Assembly (NCBI GenBank): GCA_035551675.1
Contig: DASZMV010000068.1
Location: 33,383-97,382 of the forward strand
DNA from: JAFECT01 sp035551675
GTDB lineage: Bacteria > Pseudomonadota > Alphaproteobacteria > Caulobacterales > Caulobacteraceae
DNA: 64,000 nucleotides
Reading direction: 5' to 3'
Shown: positions 27,382 to 34,781 of the stretch, piece by piece
How the letters are laid out: every line of letters begins with the position of its first letter
Numbering within the stretch: position 1 is the stretch's first letter
Made by a program: the position numbers and the translations under genes
Notes under the pieces: generated by a model
The model's database searches: none
What the model was told of the DNA's origin: nothing
The model's input: only the letters and a program-made list of their open reading frames with translations

Positions 27382-29028
27382 TCAGTTGGCGAGACGGCGC
27401 AGGAAGGACGGGATTTCCAGGTCGTCCTGGCCGGCGGGTTCATGGGCCTCCGCCTCGACGGGCTGGGCCTGCTGCGTCGTGCGCAGCTGGGTCTGGGACA
27501 GGCGCTGCTGCTCGGGCCGCGGACGGCCGCCGCCGAACAGGCCGCGCCAGCCGCTCTTGCGCGGTTCGCCGTAGCGCGCGTCGAGGTCGGCCTCGGCGGC
27601 CGGCTGTTGACGCTGTTGCGGTTGCGGCGTCAGGCGCGTGGTGTGGTTGGTGCGCTCCACCGCCGCCGGCTTGGACAGATAGAGATCGCCCTGGCTCTCT
27701 TCGTCGGCGACCAGCGGATCGACGATGCGCGCGATCGGCGCGTTGTCGTCGGTCGACGCGGCCGAACGGACTTCCTCGACGCGTGGCTCGCGGATGTCGA
27801 CGCGGCGGCCGCCGGTGACGGTGTGCTTTTCCGGATCGAAGCTGCGGACGGTTTCCGGCTCGGCCTGGCCGAACACGCGGCGCTCGATGCGCGGCTCAGC
27901 AGTGCGCATCACCGGCTGGGTAACGGCGGGCTGGGCGGCGTGAGCCATCGCCGGCTCGGGCTTGCGCGCGTCTTCGATGCGGACTTCGGGACGGGCCGGC
28001 GCGGGACGCGCGACCGCCTGCACGGGCTGGGCGACCGGCTTGGGCTCGATCTTGGCCATGGCGGCGGAGTCCATGCCGGTGGCGACCACCGACACGCGGA
28101 TCTTGCCGTCGAGCGACGGGTCGAAGGCGGCGCCGAAGATGATGTTGGCTTCCGGGTCCACCTCGTTGGAGATGGTGTTGGCCGCCTCGTCGACTTCCAG
28201 GAGGGTCATGTCGAGACCGCCGGTGACGTTCACCAGCACGGCCTTGGCGCCCTTCAGCGAGGTCTCGTCGAGCAGGGGGTTCTGGATGGCGTTCTGGGCG
28301 GCGTGCAGGGCGCGGTCGTCGCCCGACGCCTCGCCGGTGCCCATCATCGCCTTGCCCATCTCGCTCATCACCGTGCGCACGTCGGCGAAGTCGAGGTTGA
28401 TCAGGCCCGGCAGCACCATCAGGTCGGTGATCGAGCGCACGCCCGAGTGCAGCACCTGGTCGGCCATGCCGAAGGCTTCGGCGAAGGTGGTCCGCTCATT
28501 GGCGACGCGGAACAGGTTCTGGTTCGGAATGATGATCAGGGTGTCGACGAAGCGCTGCAGTTCCTGGATGCCGGCGTCGGCCAGGCGCATCCGGTGGCGG
28601 CCTTCGAAGGTGAAGGGCTTGGTCACGACGCCGACGGTCAAGATGCCGCGCTCCCGCGCGCACTTGGCGATGACCGGCGCGGCGCCGGTGCCGGTGCCGC
28701 CGCCCATGCCCGCGGTGATGAACACCATGTGAGCGCCTTCGAGGTGCTCGGAGATCTCGTCTTCCGACTCCTGCGCCGCCGACATCCCCACCTCTGGGTG
28801 CGCGCCGGCGCCCAGGCCCTGGGTGATGCTGGCGCCGAGCTGGACGCGACGGTCGGTCTTGGAGAACTGAAGCTGCTGCGCGTCGGTGTTGGCGACGACG
28901 AATTCTACGCCGCCCAGGCCCGCGTCGATCATGTTGTTGACGGCGTTGCCGCCCGCGCCGCCGATCCCGAAGATCACGATGCGGGGCTTCAATTCCGTCG
29001 TACGCGGCGCGGACAGTGAAATTGTCAT
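27382..29028 (-). CDS. ftsZ: Cell division protein FtsZ
   Basis: A 548-residue tubulin-like GTPase that forms the division ring. The GTP-binding G-box GGGTGTG is at residues 109-115; the N-terminus SLSAPRTTELKPRIV and the polymerising core are very like Caulobacter FtsZ. After about residue 325 comes a long, Pro/Gln-rich disordered linker of about 200 residues, then the conserved tail DDLEIPSFLRRLAN that binds FtsA and other partners. The gene is separated from ftsA by about 1.9 kb carrying yedK, a lipoprotein gene and a GIY-YIG element, and its upstream region has CtrA-like, GANTC and LexA-like sites. Confidence 0.98.
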   Translation of the reverse strand: MTISLSAPRTTELKPRIVIFGIGGAGGNAVNNMIDAGLGGVEFVVANTDAQQLQFSKTDRRVQLGASITQGLGAGAHPEVGMSAAQESEDEISEHLEGAHMVFITAGMGGGTGTGAAPVIAKCARERGILTVGVVTKPFTFEGRHRMRLADAGIQELQRFVDTLIIIPNQNLFRVANERTTFAEAFGMADQVLHSGVRSITDLMVLPGLINLDFADVRTVMSEMGKAMMGTGEASGDDRALHAAQNAIQNPLLDETSLKGAKAVLVNVTGGLDMTLLEVDEAANTISNEVDPEANIIFGAAFDPSLDGKIRVSVVATGMDSAAMAKIEPKPVAQPVQAVARPAPARPEVRIEDARKPEPAMAHAAQPAVTQPVMRTAEPRIERRVFGQAEPETVRSFDPEKHTVTGGRRVDIREPRVEEVRSAASTDDNAPIARIVDPLVADEESQGDLYLSKPAAVERTNHTTRLTPQPQQRQQPAAEADLDARYGEPRKSGWRGLFGGGRPRPEQQRLSQTQLRTTQQAQPVEAEAHEPAGQDDLEIPSFLRRLAN

Positions 29029-29120
29029 GGACCGACCTCTAGGACCCTGGATTTTGCGGAGCGGCGGGACGCCTTATGCGCCGGGCTTTTCCGGCCAGGA
29101 TTAATGAAGAACTGTCATCC

Positions 29121-29135
29121 TTAAGAGACTCTTAC
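29121..29135 (-). promoter_or_regulatory. CtrA-like box upstream of ftsZ
   Basis: On the minus strand GTAA-N7-TTAA, one base short of the CtrA consensus TTAA-N7-TTAA, 93-107 bases before the ftsZ start. Caulobacter ftsZ is known to be under CtrA control. Confidence 0.55.
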
Positions 29136-29151
29136 TTCGGTAGCGTGAGTC
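29127..29151. promoter_or_regulatory. Two GANTC (CcrM methylation) sites in the ftsZ promoter region
   Basis: GACTC at 29127-29131 and GAGTC at 29147-29151 lie 20 bp apart, the first inside the CtrA-like box. In Caulobacter, GANTC methylation in the ftsZ promoter, with GcrA, affects its transcription. Confidence 0.6.
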
Positions 29152-29189
29152 GACGTTTTTGAGGGGGTTTTGTTAACCGTAACGTCCGT

Positions 29190-29204
29190 GTTCTGTGGAT
29201 GTTC
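29190..29204. promoter_or_regulatory. LexA box (GTTC-N7-GTTC) upstream of the yedK-type gene
   Basis: GTTCTGTGGATGTTC matches the alphaproteobacterial SOS box exactly. It is 90 bases before the GTG of the SOS-associated peptidase gene and 162 bases before ftsZ on the other strand. Confidence 0.72.
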
Positions 29205-29293
29205 ACGGTCAGTCGACGCCATGACTGTCACAGGCCGCTGGCGTTGCTATGATTCGCCTGCGACACAAGGCGCGCGAGCCCAGGACTGAAGTC

Positions 29294-29893
29294 GTGTGCA
29301 ACAACTACGGTCACGACGTTCCCTACCGTCGCTACCTCGACGAGACGCTGGCGCTGAATCTCAGCCTGATCTTCCCGCGCGGGGCGCCCAACCTCGAGCC
29401 GCTGGACAACATCCGCCCCACTGACCGCGCGCCGATCATCAAGGGTCGCGACGACGGCTCGGGCGAGTTCGACGAGCTGCGCTGGGGCTTCCCGCCGTCG
29501 AAACCGAAGGCGGGGCCTGTGATCAACTTCCGCTCCGACGGCCGCGTGTTCAAAGGCGGCCGGTGCCTCGTCCCCGCATCGTGCTTCTACGAGTTCACCG
29601 GAAGCAAATATCCCAAGACCAAGTGGCGCTTCACCGTCCGCGGCGACGACTGGTTCTGCATGGCCGGGCTGTGGCGCCAGGTCGAACTGAAGGACGGCCC
29701 CGGCGAAGCCTTCACCATCCTCACCTGCCCGCCCGGCCCCGACCTTGAGCCGTTCCACGACCGCCAGGTGGTGGTGCTCCCCCGCGCCCGCTGGAGCGAA
29801 TGGCTCGACACGTCGAAGCCGGTGTCGGGCGACACGTTCGAACCCGCGCCGGAGGGCACGTTCGAGGTCGAGGAAGTGAAGAAGGCCGGTTGA
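29294..29893 (+). CDS. SOS response-associated peptidase / abasic-site crosslinker (SRAP, YedK/HMCES family)
   Basis: A 199-residue SRAP protein, which covalently traps abasic sites in single-stranded DNA through Cys2. The start is decided by chemistry: GTG 29294 is followed at once by TGC, giving Met-Cys-Asn-Asn-Tyr-Gly; removal of Met exposes the Cys. The longer upstream frame would bury it. Other SRAP marks are Asn in PVINFRSDGR, Glu in CLVPASCFYEF and the late His in PFHDRQVVVL (active-site residues). A perfect LexA box lies upstream. Confidence 0.93.
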   Translation: MCNNYGHDVPYRRYLDETLALNLSLIFPRGAPNLEPLDNIRPTDRAPIIKGRDDGSGEFDELRWGFPPSKPKAGPVINFRSDGRVFKGGRCLVPASCFYEFTGSKYPKTKWRFTVRGDDWFCMAGLWRQVELKDGPGEAFTILTCPPGPDLEPFHDRQVVVLPRARWSEWLDTSKPVSGDTFEPAPEGTFEVEEVKKAG

Positions 29894-29896
29894 CGG

Positions 29897-30379
29897 CTAT
29901 TCACACGGCGGCGCCTTGCAGGCCGTTTGCCAATCGATCTTGAGCACGCGGCTGAACGACGGCAGGTTCTCTTGCTTCTTCAGGCGCTCGAAGTCCGTCG
30001 CCGGCATCGGTCCGCGGATAGCGCTCGGCCCTTCGACCGGTCCGTCGAAGCGACGGTCGAGAATGAAATAGTCGATCTTGGACCGGTCCGCCGAGGCATA
30101 GACGCCGGGCCCGTTCGGCGGGTGGCGCGCGGCGACGACCCAGAGCTTGTCGAAGCCGACCTTGTACACCGTGCCATCGACGCGGGAGACGCAGGTCTTG
30201 GGCCCCGTCTGATAACAGATCGCCATGTCCTCAGACCGGTTTTCGGCGACGAGCCGGTAAGGCCCGTCGAGGACCTCGTAGTGCTCCACGTCGTCACAAC
30301 CGGCCAAGGCCGCGGCGCAGAGCAGTGCTGCAGGCCCCGCAAGCAGCCAGCCGACGACGATCGTGGTCGGGAAGCGCAT
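29897..30379 (-). CDS. Putative lipoprotein, unknown
   Basis: 160 residues with a signal peptide and lipobox ALAGC, so probably membrane-anchored in the periplasm. After the anchor there are two further cysteine pairs (CYQTGPKTC and ACKAPPC) that could form disulfides. I recognise no family. It converges on the SRAP gene with a 3-base gap. An operator-like array of three half-sites is just upstream. Confidence 0.72.
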   Translation of the reverse strand: MRFPTTIVVGWLLAGPAALLCAAALAGCDDVEHYEVLDGPYRLVAENRSEDMAICYQTGPKTCVSRVDGTVYKVGFDKLWVVAARHPPNGPGVYASADRSKIDYFILDRRFDGPVEGPSAIRGPMPATDFERLKKQENLPSFSRVLKIDWQTACKAPPCE

Positions 30380-30401
30380 CGCCCCCTCCGTATCTATGCT
30401 C

Positions 30402-30429
30402 GTAGTTTTTATAAACTACACGCGTAGTT
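30402..30429. promoter_or_regulatory. Three alternating GTAGTT half-sites upstream of the lipoprotein
   Basis: GTAGTTT-N4-AAACTAC (30402-30419) and AACTAC-N4-GTAGTT (30414-30429) are two overlapping perfect palindromes sharing the middle half-site, 23-50 bases before the lipoprotein start. This is typical of an operator for cooperative dimers; the regulator is not identified. Confidence 0.55.
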
Positions 30430-30485
30430 CCAGCGGTCAAGCCGAGCGGATGTCCGTTGGGGAAGCAGAGCTAACCACATCAATT

Positions 30486-30518
30486 TCCGTCACCCTCGGG
30501 CTTGTCCCGAGGGCCCAT
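30486..30518. repeat. Left terminal REP-like palindrome of the GIY-YIG element
   Basis: 33 bases, exact reverse complement of 30898-30930. The inner part is itself a hairpin, CCCTCGGG-CTTGT-CCCGAGGG (8-bp stem, 5-base loop). Confidence 0.95.
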
Positions 30519-30537
30519 CGGTCCTCAAGCTCCCCCA

Positions 30538-30873
30538 GTGGAAGAGAAGCGCCCGTTCATCGCGGTCTACATCGTGACCAACAAACCGTACGGCACGCTG
30601 TATGTCGGCGTGACGAGCAACCTGTACCGGCGCATCTACGAACACCGAGAAGGGATGGTCCCTGGCTTCACCAAGACCCACGGCCTGAAGCGTCTCGTCT
30701 GGTTCCAGGGATTCGAGTTCGTGACCGAAGCCATCGCTAAGGAGAAGCTTCTCAAGCGCGATGTGCGCGACTGGAAAATCAACCTGATCGAGCGGTACAA
30801 TCCGCGGTGGGACGACCTCTATGACGAGCTGATGCGCGACCCTGTTTGGGAATGGAAGCACGACCCGAAATAG
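30538..30873 (+). CDS. GIY-YIG nuclease domain protein (COG2827-like)
   Basis: A 111-residue single GIY-YIG domain. VYIVTN and GTLYVGVTSNLYRRIYEHR carry the two Tyr motifs (VYI..YVG) and catalytic Arg; the metal-binding Glu is expected in EAIAKEKLLKR, and the end INLIERYNPRWDDLYDEL is typical of the small stand-alone group. I chose GTG 30538, directly before the domain; the longer frame from TTG 30502 starts inside the left repeat. No strong ribosome site is visible. The gene is wholly inside a pair of perfect inverted repeats, suggesting that nuclease and repeats belong together. Confidence 0.88.
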   Translation: MEEKRPFIAVYIVTNKPYGTLYVGVTSNLYRRIYEHREGMVPGFTKTHGLKRLVWFQGFEFVTEAIAKEKLLKRDVRDWKINLIERYNPRWDDLYDELMRDPVWEWKHDPK

Positions 30874-30897
30874 CCGGCTGCGGAGCGTGAGGCCGGC

Positions 30898-30930
30898 ATG
30901 GGCCCTCGGGACAAGCCCGAGGGTGACGGA
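30898..30930. repeat. Right terminal REP-like palindrome of the GIY-YIG element
   Basis: Exact reverse complement of 30486-30518, beginning 25 bases after the nuclease stop codon. Its inner hairpin CCCTCGGG-ACAAG-CCCGAGGG could also end transcription from the nuclease gene and from ftsA on the other strand, although no T-run follows. Confidence 0.95.
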
Positions 30931-30948
30931 GATATTTTAGCGTTCGCC

Positions 30949-32277
30949 TTACAAATTCTCGCTCAGCCAACCCGCGACGCGGCCGACCACGCTCGAGCGG
31001 GCGCCCGGGTTGGGGGCACGGGACGAACCGCTGGTAGCGACGGCTTCGCGGGGGCCGTAGGCGGCGCGCAGCAGGACGCCGGCGGCGGCGCAGAAGGCCG
31101 GGCCCGAGGCGGCGTCGGCCAGGTGCGGCGCGCGCTTGGGCTTGCCCAGGCGCACCGGCCGGTCGAACACACGCACCGCCAGTTCGCGCACGCCGGCCAG
31201 TTGGCTGGCGCCGCCGGTGAGCACGATGCCGGCGCCGGGCTCCATCGGCGCCTCGGAAGCGCGCAGGCGTTCGCGCACCAGTTCGAGCGTCTCTTCCACG
31301 CGCGGCGCGATGACGTTCTTCAGGATTGAGCGCTGCACCACGATCGGCCCGGCACCCGGATCGTCGCCGCGCGGCGGCGCCTCGACGGTTTCGCGGTCTT
31401 CGTTGGCCGAGGCGATGGCGGAGCCGTGCAGGGTCTTGATCCGTTCGGCGCCGGCGATCGAGGTCGACAGCCCGCGCGCGATGTCGGCGGTGACGTGGCC
31501 GCCGCCGACCGCCAGCGAGTCCACGTGCACCAGCGAGCCGCCGGAGAATACCGCCGAGGAGGTCGAGCCCGCGCCCATGTCGATGCAGATGCAGCCGAGC
31601 TCCATCTCGTCATCCTCGAGGGCGGCGAGCGCCGAGGCGAAGGGCGCGGCGACCACGCCCTGCAGCTGGACGTGCGCTAATTCCAGGCAATGACCAAGCG
31701 TCTGGAACGCCCCGTCCGCCATCGACACCACCAGCAGTTCGAGGCCGAGCACGCGGCCGTAGATCGAGCGCGGATCCGCCACGCCGCGCTGGCCGTCCAC
31801 CGACCACGACACAGGCAAGAGATGGATCGGGCGGCGATTGGCGTAGCGCACCTGCGACAGCGCCGCGGAGATCGCGCGCGCCAGATCCTGGTCGCTGATC
31901 GGACGCGAACCCAGCGACACCTGCGCCGACACGCGGTGGCTGGCGAGCTGGCCCGCGGCGGTGACCGCGGTGACGTGATGGATCGGCTGGCCCGCCATGA
32001 CCTCTGCGCGTTCGATCGCCTGGGCAAGCGCTTGGGACGCTTCTTCCATGTCGACGATGACGCCTCCCTTGACGCCGCGCGACTGGACATAGCCCACGCC
32101 CGCCACGCGCACGGTCTGGTCGGCGCGGCGCACACCGTCGGGCTTCATGATGAAGCAGCCGATCTTGGACGCGCCGATGTCGACCGCCGCCACCACGGGC
32201 GTGCGGCCGCCCAGGCCTGACTTGCCAAGGCCGGTCTTGTTATCTCTCGCCCCGCGCCGATCCTCGAGCCGCGACAT
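30949..32277 (-). CDS. ftsA: Cell division protein FtsA
   Basis: A 442-residue actin-like protein that tethers FtsZ to the membrane. VAAVDIGASKIGCFI is the first phosphate loop, CICIDMGAGSTSSAVFSGG the second, and VLTGGASQLAGV the adenosine motif. The C-terminal amphipathic helix VVGRVAGWLSENL would bind the membrane. It follows ftsQ after 23 bases. Unlike the compact ftsQAZ of many bacteria, ftsZ is about 1.9 kb further on. Confidence 0.97.
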   Translation of the reverse strand: MSRLEDRRGARDNKTGLGKSGLGGRTPVVAAVDIGASKIGCFIMKPDGVRRADQTVRVAGVGYVQSRGVKGGVIVDMEEASQALAQAIERAEVMAGQPIHHVTAVTAAGQLASHRVSAQVSLGSRPISDQDLARAISAALSQVRYANRRPIHLLPVSWSVDGQRGVADPRSIYGRVLGLELLVVSMADGAFQTLGHCLELAHVQLQGVVAAPFASALAALEDDEMELGCICIDMGAGSTSSAVFSGGSLVHVDSLAVGGGHVTADIARGLSTSIAGAERIKTLHGSAIASANEDRETVEAPPRGDDPGAGPIVVQRSILKNVIAPRVEETLELVRERLRASEAPMEPGAGIVLTGGASQLAGVRELAVRVFDRPVRLGKPKRAPHLADAASGPAFCAAAGVLLRAAYGPREAVATSGSSRAPNPGARSSVVGRVAGWLSENL

Positions 32278-32300
32278 TTCTTAAGCCCCCAAACCCAAAT

Positions 32301-33260
32301 CTAGTTCGCCGGCGCGACCGGCGAGGTTTCCTGTGTTGTGTCCGCAGCCCCCTGCGGCGTGGTTGTCTGCGCGGCGACGCTGGTATCGCGGCGTCGCACC
32401 GTGATCATCTCGGGATCGCGCAGGTCGATGCGCGCAAAACCCAGCTCGAGCAGGCGATCCTTCTGCTCCAGCTGGTCGAGCTGGATCAGCGCCGAATCCT
32501 CCTTCGACGCCGGCAGATTGATCAGGCTGCCGTCCTTCAGACGCAGGTCCCAGCGCCGGTCGTCGACGCGCACCAGGGCGAGCATTCGGTACATCAACAG
32601 CGGACGCTGGCGCAGCAGCGGCAGGATCTCGCCTGCGTTGTCGTTGGCCCCCTCGCCCACCACCAGCGGCAGGTCGGCGAAGCGCGCCGGATCGGCTTCG
32701 GGGATCGGCTGGCCGGTGGTGTCGATCACCACCGTGCGTCCCGCGTGCTGCCAAACCGCGAGCCGCTCGCGCTCGGTCACTGAAATCACCAATGTGTCGG
32801 GCAGCAAGCGCAGCACCTTGGCGTCGCGCACCCAACCCACGCTCTCGACCTTCTTGCGCACCTCGTTCAGGTCCATGCCGGTCAGGGCTTCGCCGCGCGA
32901 AAGTTTCAGCTTCGCCTTGATCGCGGCCAGCGCGATGGGCGAGGCGCCTTCGACGTGCACCCGCTCCAGCCCGAAGCCCATGGCGACCATGCGGTCATCG
33001 ACAAAGCCGCTGAACGCATGGCCCAGCGCTTCCGCGCGGCCGCCGGTGAACAGGATCACGCCGCCGACGAGCGCGAGCGTGATCAGCGCGAACGCGCCGG
33101 TCGCCATCGACGACAGGCCGATGCGGTTCAAGGCGTGCAGCTTGCCGGCCTCGCCCCACGCGCCGTCCTGGCTCTTGGTCCTGCGAGAGGCTTTTTTCGC
33201 CGGCTTCTTCGGCGCGGGTTTCGAACTCTGTCGTCTACCGCCCCGCACTACCGCGGGCAT
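32301..33260 (-). CDS. ftsQ: Cell division protein FtsQ
   Basis: A 319-residue bitopic protein: a Lys/Arg-rich cytoplasmic N-terminus, one membrane helix (GAFALITLALVGGVILF), the POTRA domain (VHVEGASPIALAAIKAKLKL...LTGMDLNEVRKKVESVGWVRDAKVLRLLPDTLVISVTER) and the beta domain, then a Thr/Ala/Pro-rich tail. ATG 33260 has GGAGG upstream and overlaps the ddl end by 13 bases. Confidence 0.95.
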   Translation of the reverse strand: MPAVVRGGRRQSSKPAPKKPAKKASRRTKSQDGAWGEAGKLHALNRIGLSSMATGAFALITLALVGGVILFTGGRAEALGHAFSGFVDDRMVAMGFGLERVHVEGASPIALAAIKAKLKLSRGEALTGMDLNEVRKKVESVGWVRDAKVLRLLPDTLVISVTERERLAVWQHAGRTVVIDTTGQPIPEADPARFADLPLVVGEGANDNAGEILPLLRQRPLLMYRMLALVRVDDRRWDLRLKDGSLINLPASKEDSALIQLDQLEQKDRLLELGFARIDLRDPEMITVRRRDTSVAAQTTTPQGAADTTQETSPVAPAN

Positions 33261-34174
33261 GAGGCGTCCTCCACGATCCACCTGACAAGGTCATCAAAGC
33301 CCATGCCCGTGTACGCCGCCTGCTCGGGTGCGAGCGAAGTCGGCGTCATCCCCGGTTGGGTGTTGACCTCTAGGAGGACCAGGACGTCCTTAACATCGTC
33401 ATAACGGAAGTCGCTTCGGGTAAGACCGCGGCAACCTAAAGCGACGTGCGCGCGGAGCGCCAGACGCAGGCAAGCCTCGGTAATGTGTGAGGGAACCGGT
33501 GCGGGAATGACGTGACGGCTGCCGCCCTCGCCGTATTTCGCTTCATAATCGTAAAAGCCCGTCGCCGCGGTGATCTCGGTCACCGCCAGCGCGTGATCGC
33601 CCAAGACCGCCGACGTTAACTCCTTGCCGGCGATGAACGGCTCGACCATCACCTGTTCGCCGAACGTCCAGCTCTCGGCGGCGACGTCCTGCGGCGGCGT
33701 GTTGGCGCCTTCGCGAATGATGAACACGCCCACGGACGACCCTTCGGCGTTCGGCTTCACGACATACGGCGGTTCGATCACGTGACGACGCGCGACCTCG
33801 TGGCGGTCGAACAGGCCTCCGCCCGGCACGTCCACGCCGGCCGCCGCCAACACCGACTTGGCCTTCGCCTTGTCCATGGCCAGGGCCGAGGCCAGCACGC
33901 CCGAGTGGGTGTAGGGAATCTGCAGGGTCTCCAGGATGCCTTGGACGCAGCCGTCCTCGCCCCAGACGCCGTGCAGGGCGTTGAACGCCACGTCCGGCTT
34001 CACGCGCGCCAGCACCTCGGCCAGGTCGCGCCCCGCATCCACGCGCGTGACCTTGGCGCCCAGCCGTTCCAGCGCGTCCGCCGCCTCGCGGCCGGAGACC
34101 AGCGACACCTCCCGTTCGGGAGAAAGCCCGCCCAGGAGAACGGCGACGTGACGATCGGCGAGCGGCTTGGTCAT
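33248..34174 (-). CDS. ddl: D-alanine--D-alanine ligase
   Basis: A 308-residue ATP-grasp ligase making D-Ala-D-Ala for the peptidoglycan stem. VAVLLGGLSPEREVSLVSG, ALHGVWGEDGCVQGILE, VVKPNAEGSSVGVFI and the end LEVNTQPGMTPTSLAPEQA are family signatures (Glu-Asn for Mg). The end overlaps ftsQ. The M15D peptidase encoded in the same cluster would act on the product type made here. Confidence 0.97.
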   Translation of the reverse strand: MTKPLADRHVAVLLGGLSPEREVSLVSGREAADALERLGAKVTRVDAGRDLAEVLARVKPDVAFNALHGVWGEDGCVQGILETLQIPYTHSGVLASALAMDKAKAKSVLAAAGVDVPGGGLFDRHEVARRHVIEPPYVVKPNAEGSSVGVFIIREGANTPPQDVAAESWTFGEQVMVEPFIAGKELTSAVLGDHALAVTEITAATGFYDYEAKYGEGGSRHVIPAPVPSHITEACLRLALRAHVALGCRGLTRSDFRYDDVKDVLVLLEVNTQPGMTPTSLAPEQAAYTGMGFDDLVRWIVEDASCPR

Positions 34175-34265
34175 GGGGGAGGCGTCCGGTCTGATTGCGT
34201 TCAGGCTCTAGCGTTTGGCGCGCGCGCGGGGAAGCCGTCCAAATCCTAACCGGAGCTTAACCGCC

Positions 34266-34562
34266 ATGAACGAGCATGGCCTCGAACCGGAAGGGTCCTG
34301 CAAAATGCAGGTGGTGAACGGCTACGTCTGTCAGAGCTGTTCGGACGTGTCCCTGGCGCACCAGGGCGTCGACCCCGCGCATCCGGAAGACAACCCCAAG
34401 AGTCCCAAGTACGACCCCCAGGCGGCGGCGACGCGCAACGACCCGGCGGTGCGTTTCGGCGGCGCGCTGGCGGGCCTGGAAGGCGCGTTCGACACGGGCG
34501 CCAACGGCTCGTCGACCCAACGGCCGCCGCAAGACGGCGACCGGGTGAATTTGACGACGTAG
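34266..34562 (+). CDS. Conserved-looking small hypothetical protein
   Basis: 98 residues starting MNEHGLEPEGSCKMQVVNGYVCQSC, with three cysteines in the first 30 residues (one C..C pair), followed by a Pro/Asp/Asn-rich tail with no membrane helix. ATG 34266 has CGGAGC upstream. It is on the plus strand between ddl and murB, opposite to the cluster. Codon use looks normal for the genome. Function unknown; the fold-back repeat starts 17 bases after its stop. Confidence 0.58.
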   Translation: MNEHGLEPEGSCKMQVVNGYVCQSCSDVSLAHQGVDPAHPEDNPKSPKYDPQAAATRNDPAVRFGGALAGLEGAFDTGANGSSTQRPPQDGDRVNLTT

Positions 34563-34579
34563 GACGTCCCGCTTCGCAA

Positions 34580-34781
34580 TTCCTCCCCCGAGCGCGCAGC
34601 GCTCGCAGGGGAGGGGGACCGCCGAAGGCGGTGGAGGGGCCAGCGCCGACGCACGAAGGTGTTCTCCCACACGTTCACCGTCTCGATGCCTTCGCCCCGC
34701 TAATCACTGACCCTCAGCGCCGGCCCCACCACCACGCGACGCGTGGTCCCCCTCCCCTACGCGCTGCGCGCGGGGGAGGAA
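34580..34781. repeat. Fold-back G-rich repeat element between the 98-residue gene and murB
   Basis: Left arm 34580-34641 and right arm about 34721-34781 are imperfect inverted copies: TTCCTCCCCCG, a CGCAGCG core, AGGGGAGGGGGACC, a variable small stem, and GGGGCC. The small stems are ACCGCC-GAA-GGCGGT (left) and ACCACGCG-T-CGCGTGGT (right, minus strand): different bases, pairing kept. The right arm overlaps the last coding bases of murB. Confidence 0.82.

Larger units (their letters stand above)
30486..30930 (+). mobile_element. GIY-YIG gene unit enclosed by inverted REP-like repeats
   Basis: A 445-base unit: REP-like hairpin, GIY-YIG nuclease gene, inverted REP-like hairpin. It sits between ftsA (ending 18 bases away) and the lipoprotein gene. 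I see no obvious target-site duplication. The layout is like a REP-flanked RAYT gene or a minimal element, but the enzyme family is different. Mobility is inferred, not shown. Confidence 0.6.

Noticed and set aside
30486..30518. REP-like hairpins as simple terminators
   Set aside because: No T-run follows either copy, and exact inverted symmetry around one gene is not explained by termination alone.
30502..30537. TTG start of the GIY-YIG gene inside the left repeat
   Set aside because: The added residues are repeat-coded and not part of the domain; GTG 30538 starts exactly at the domain. Neither has a good ribosome site, so some doubt remains.
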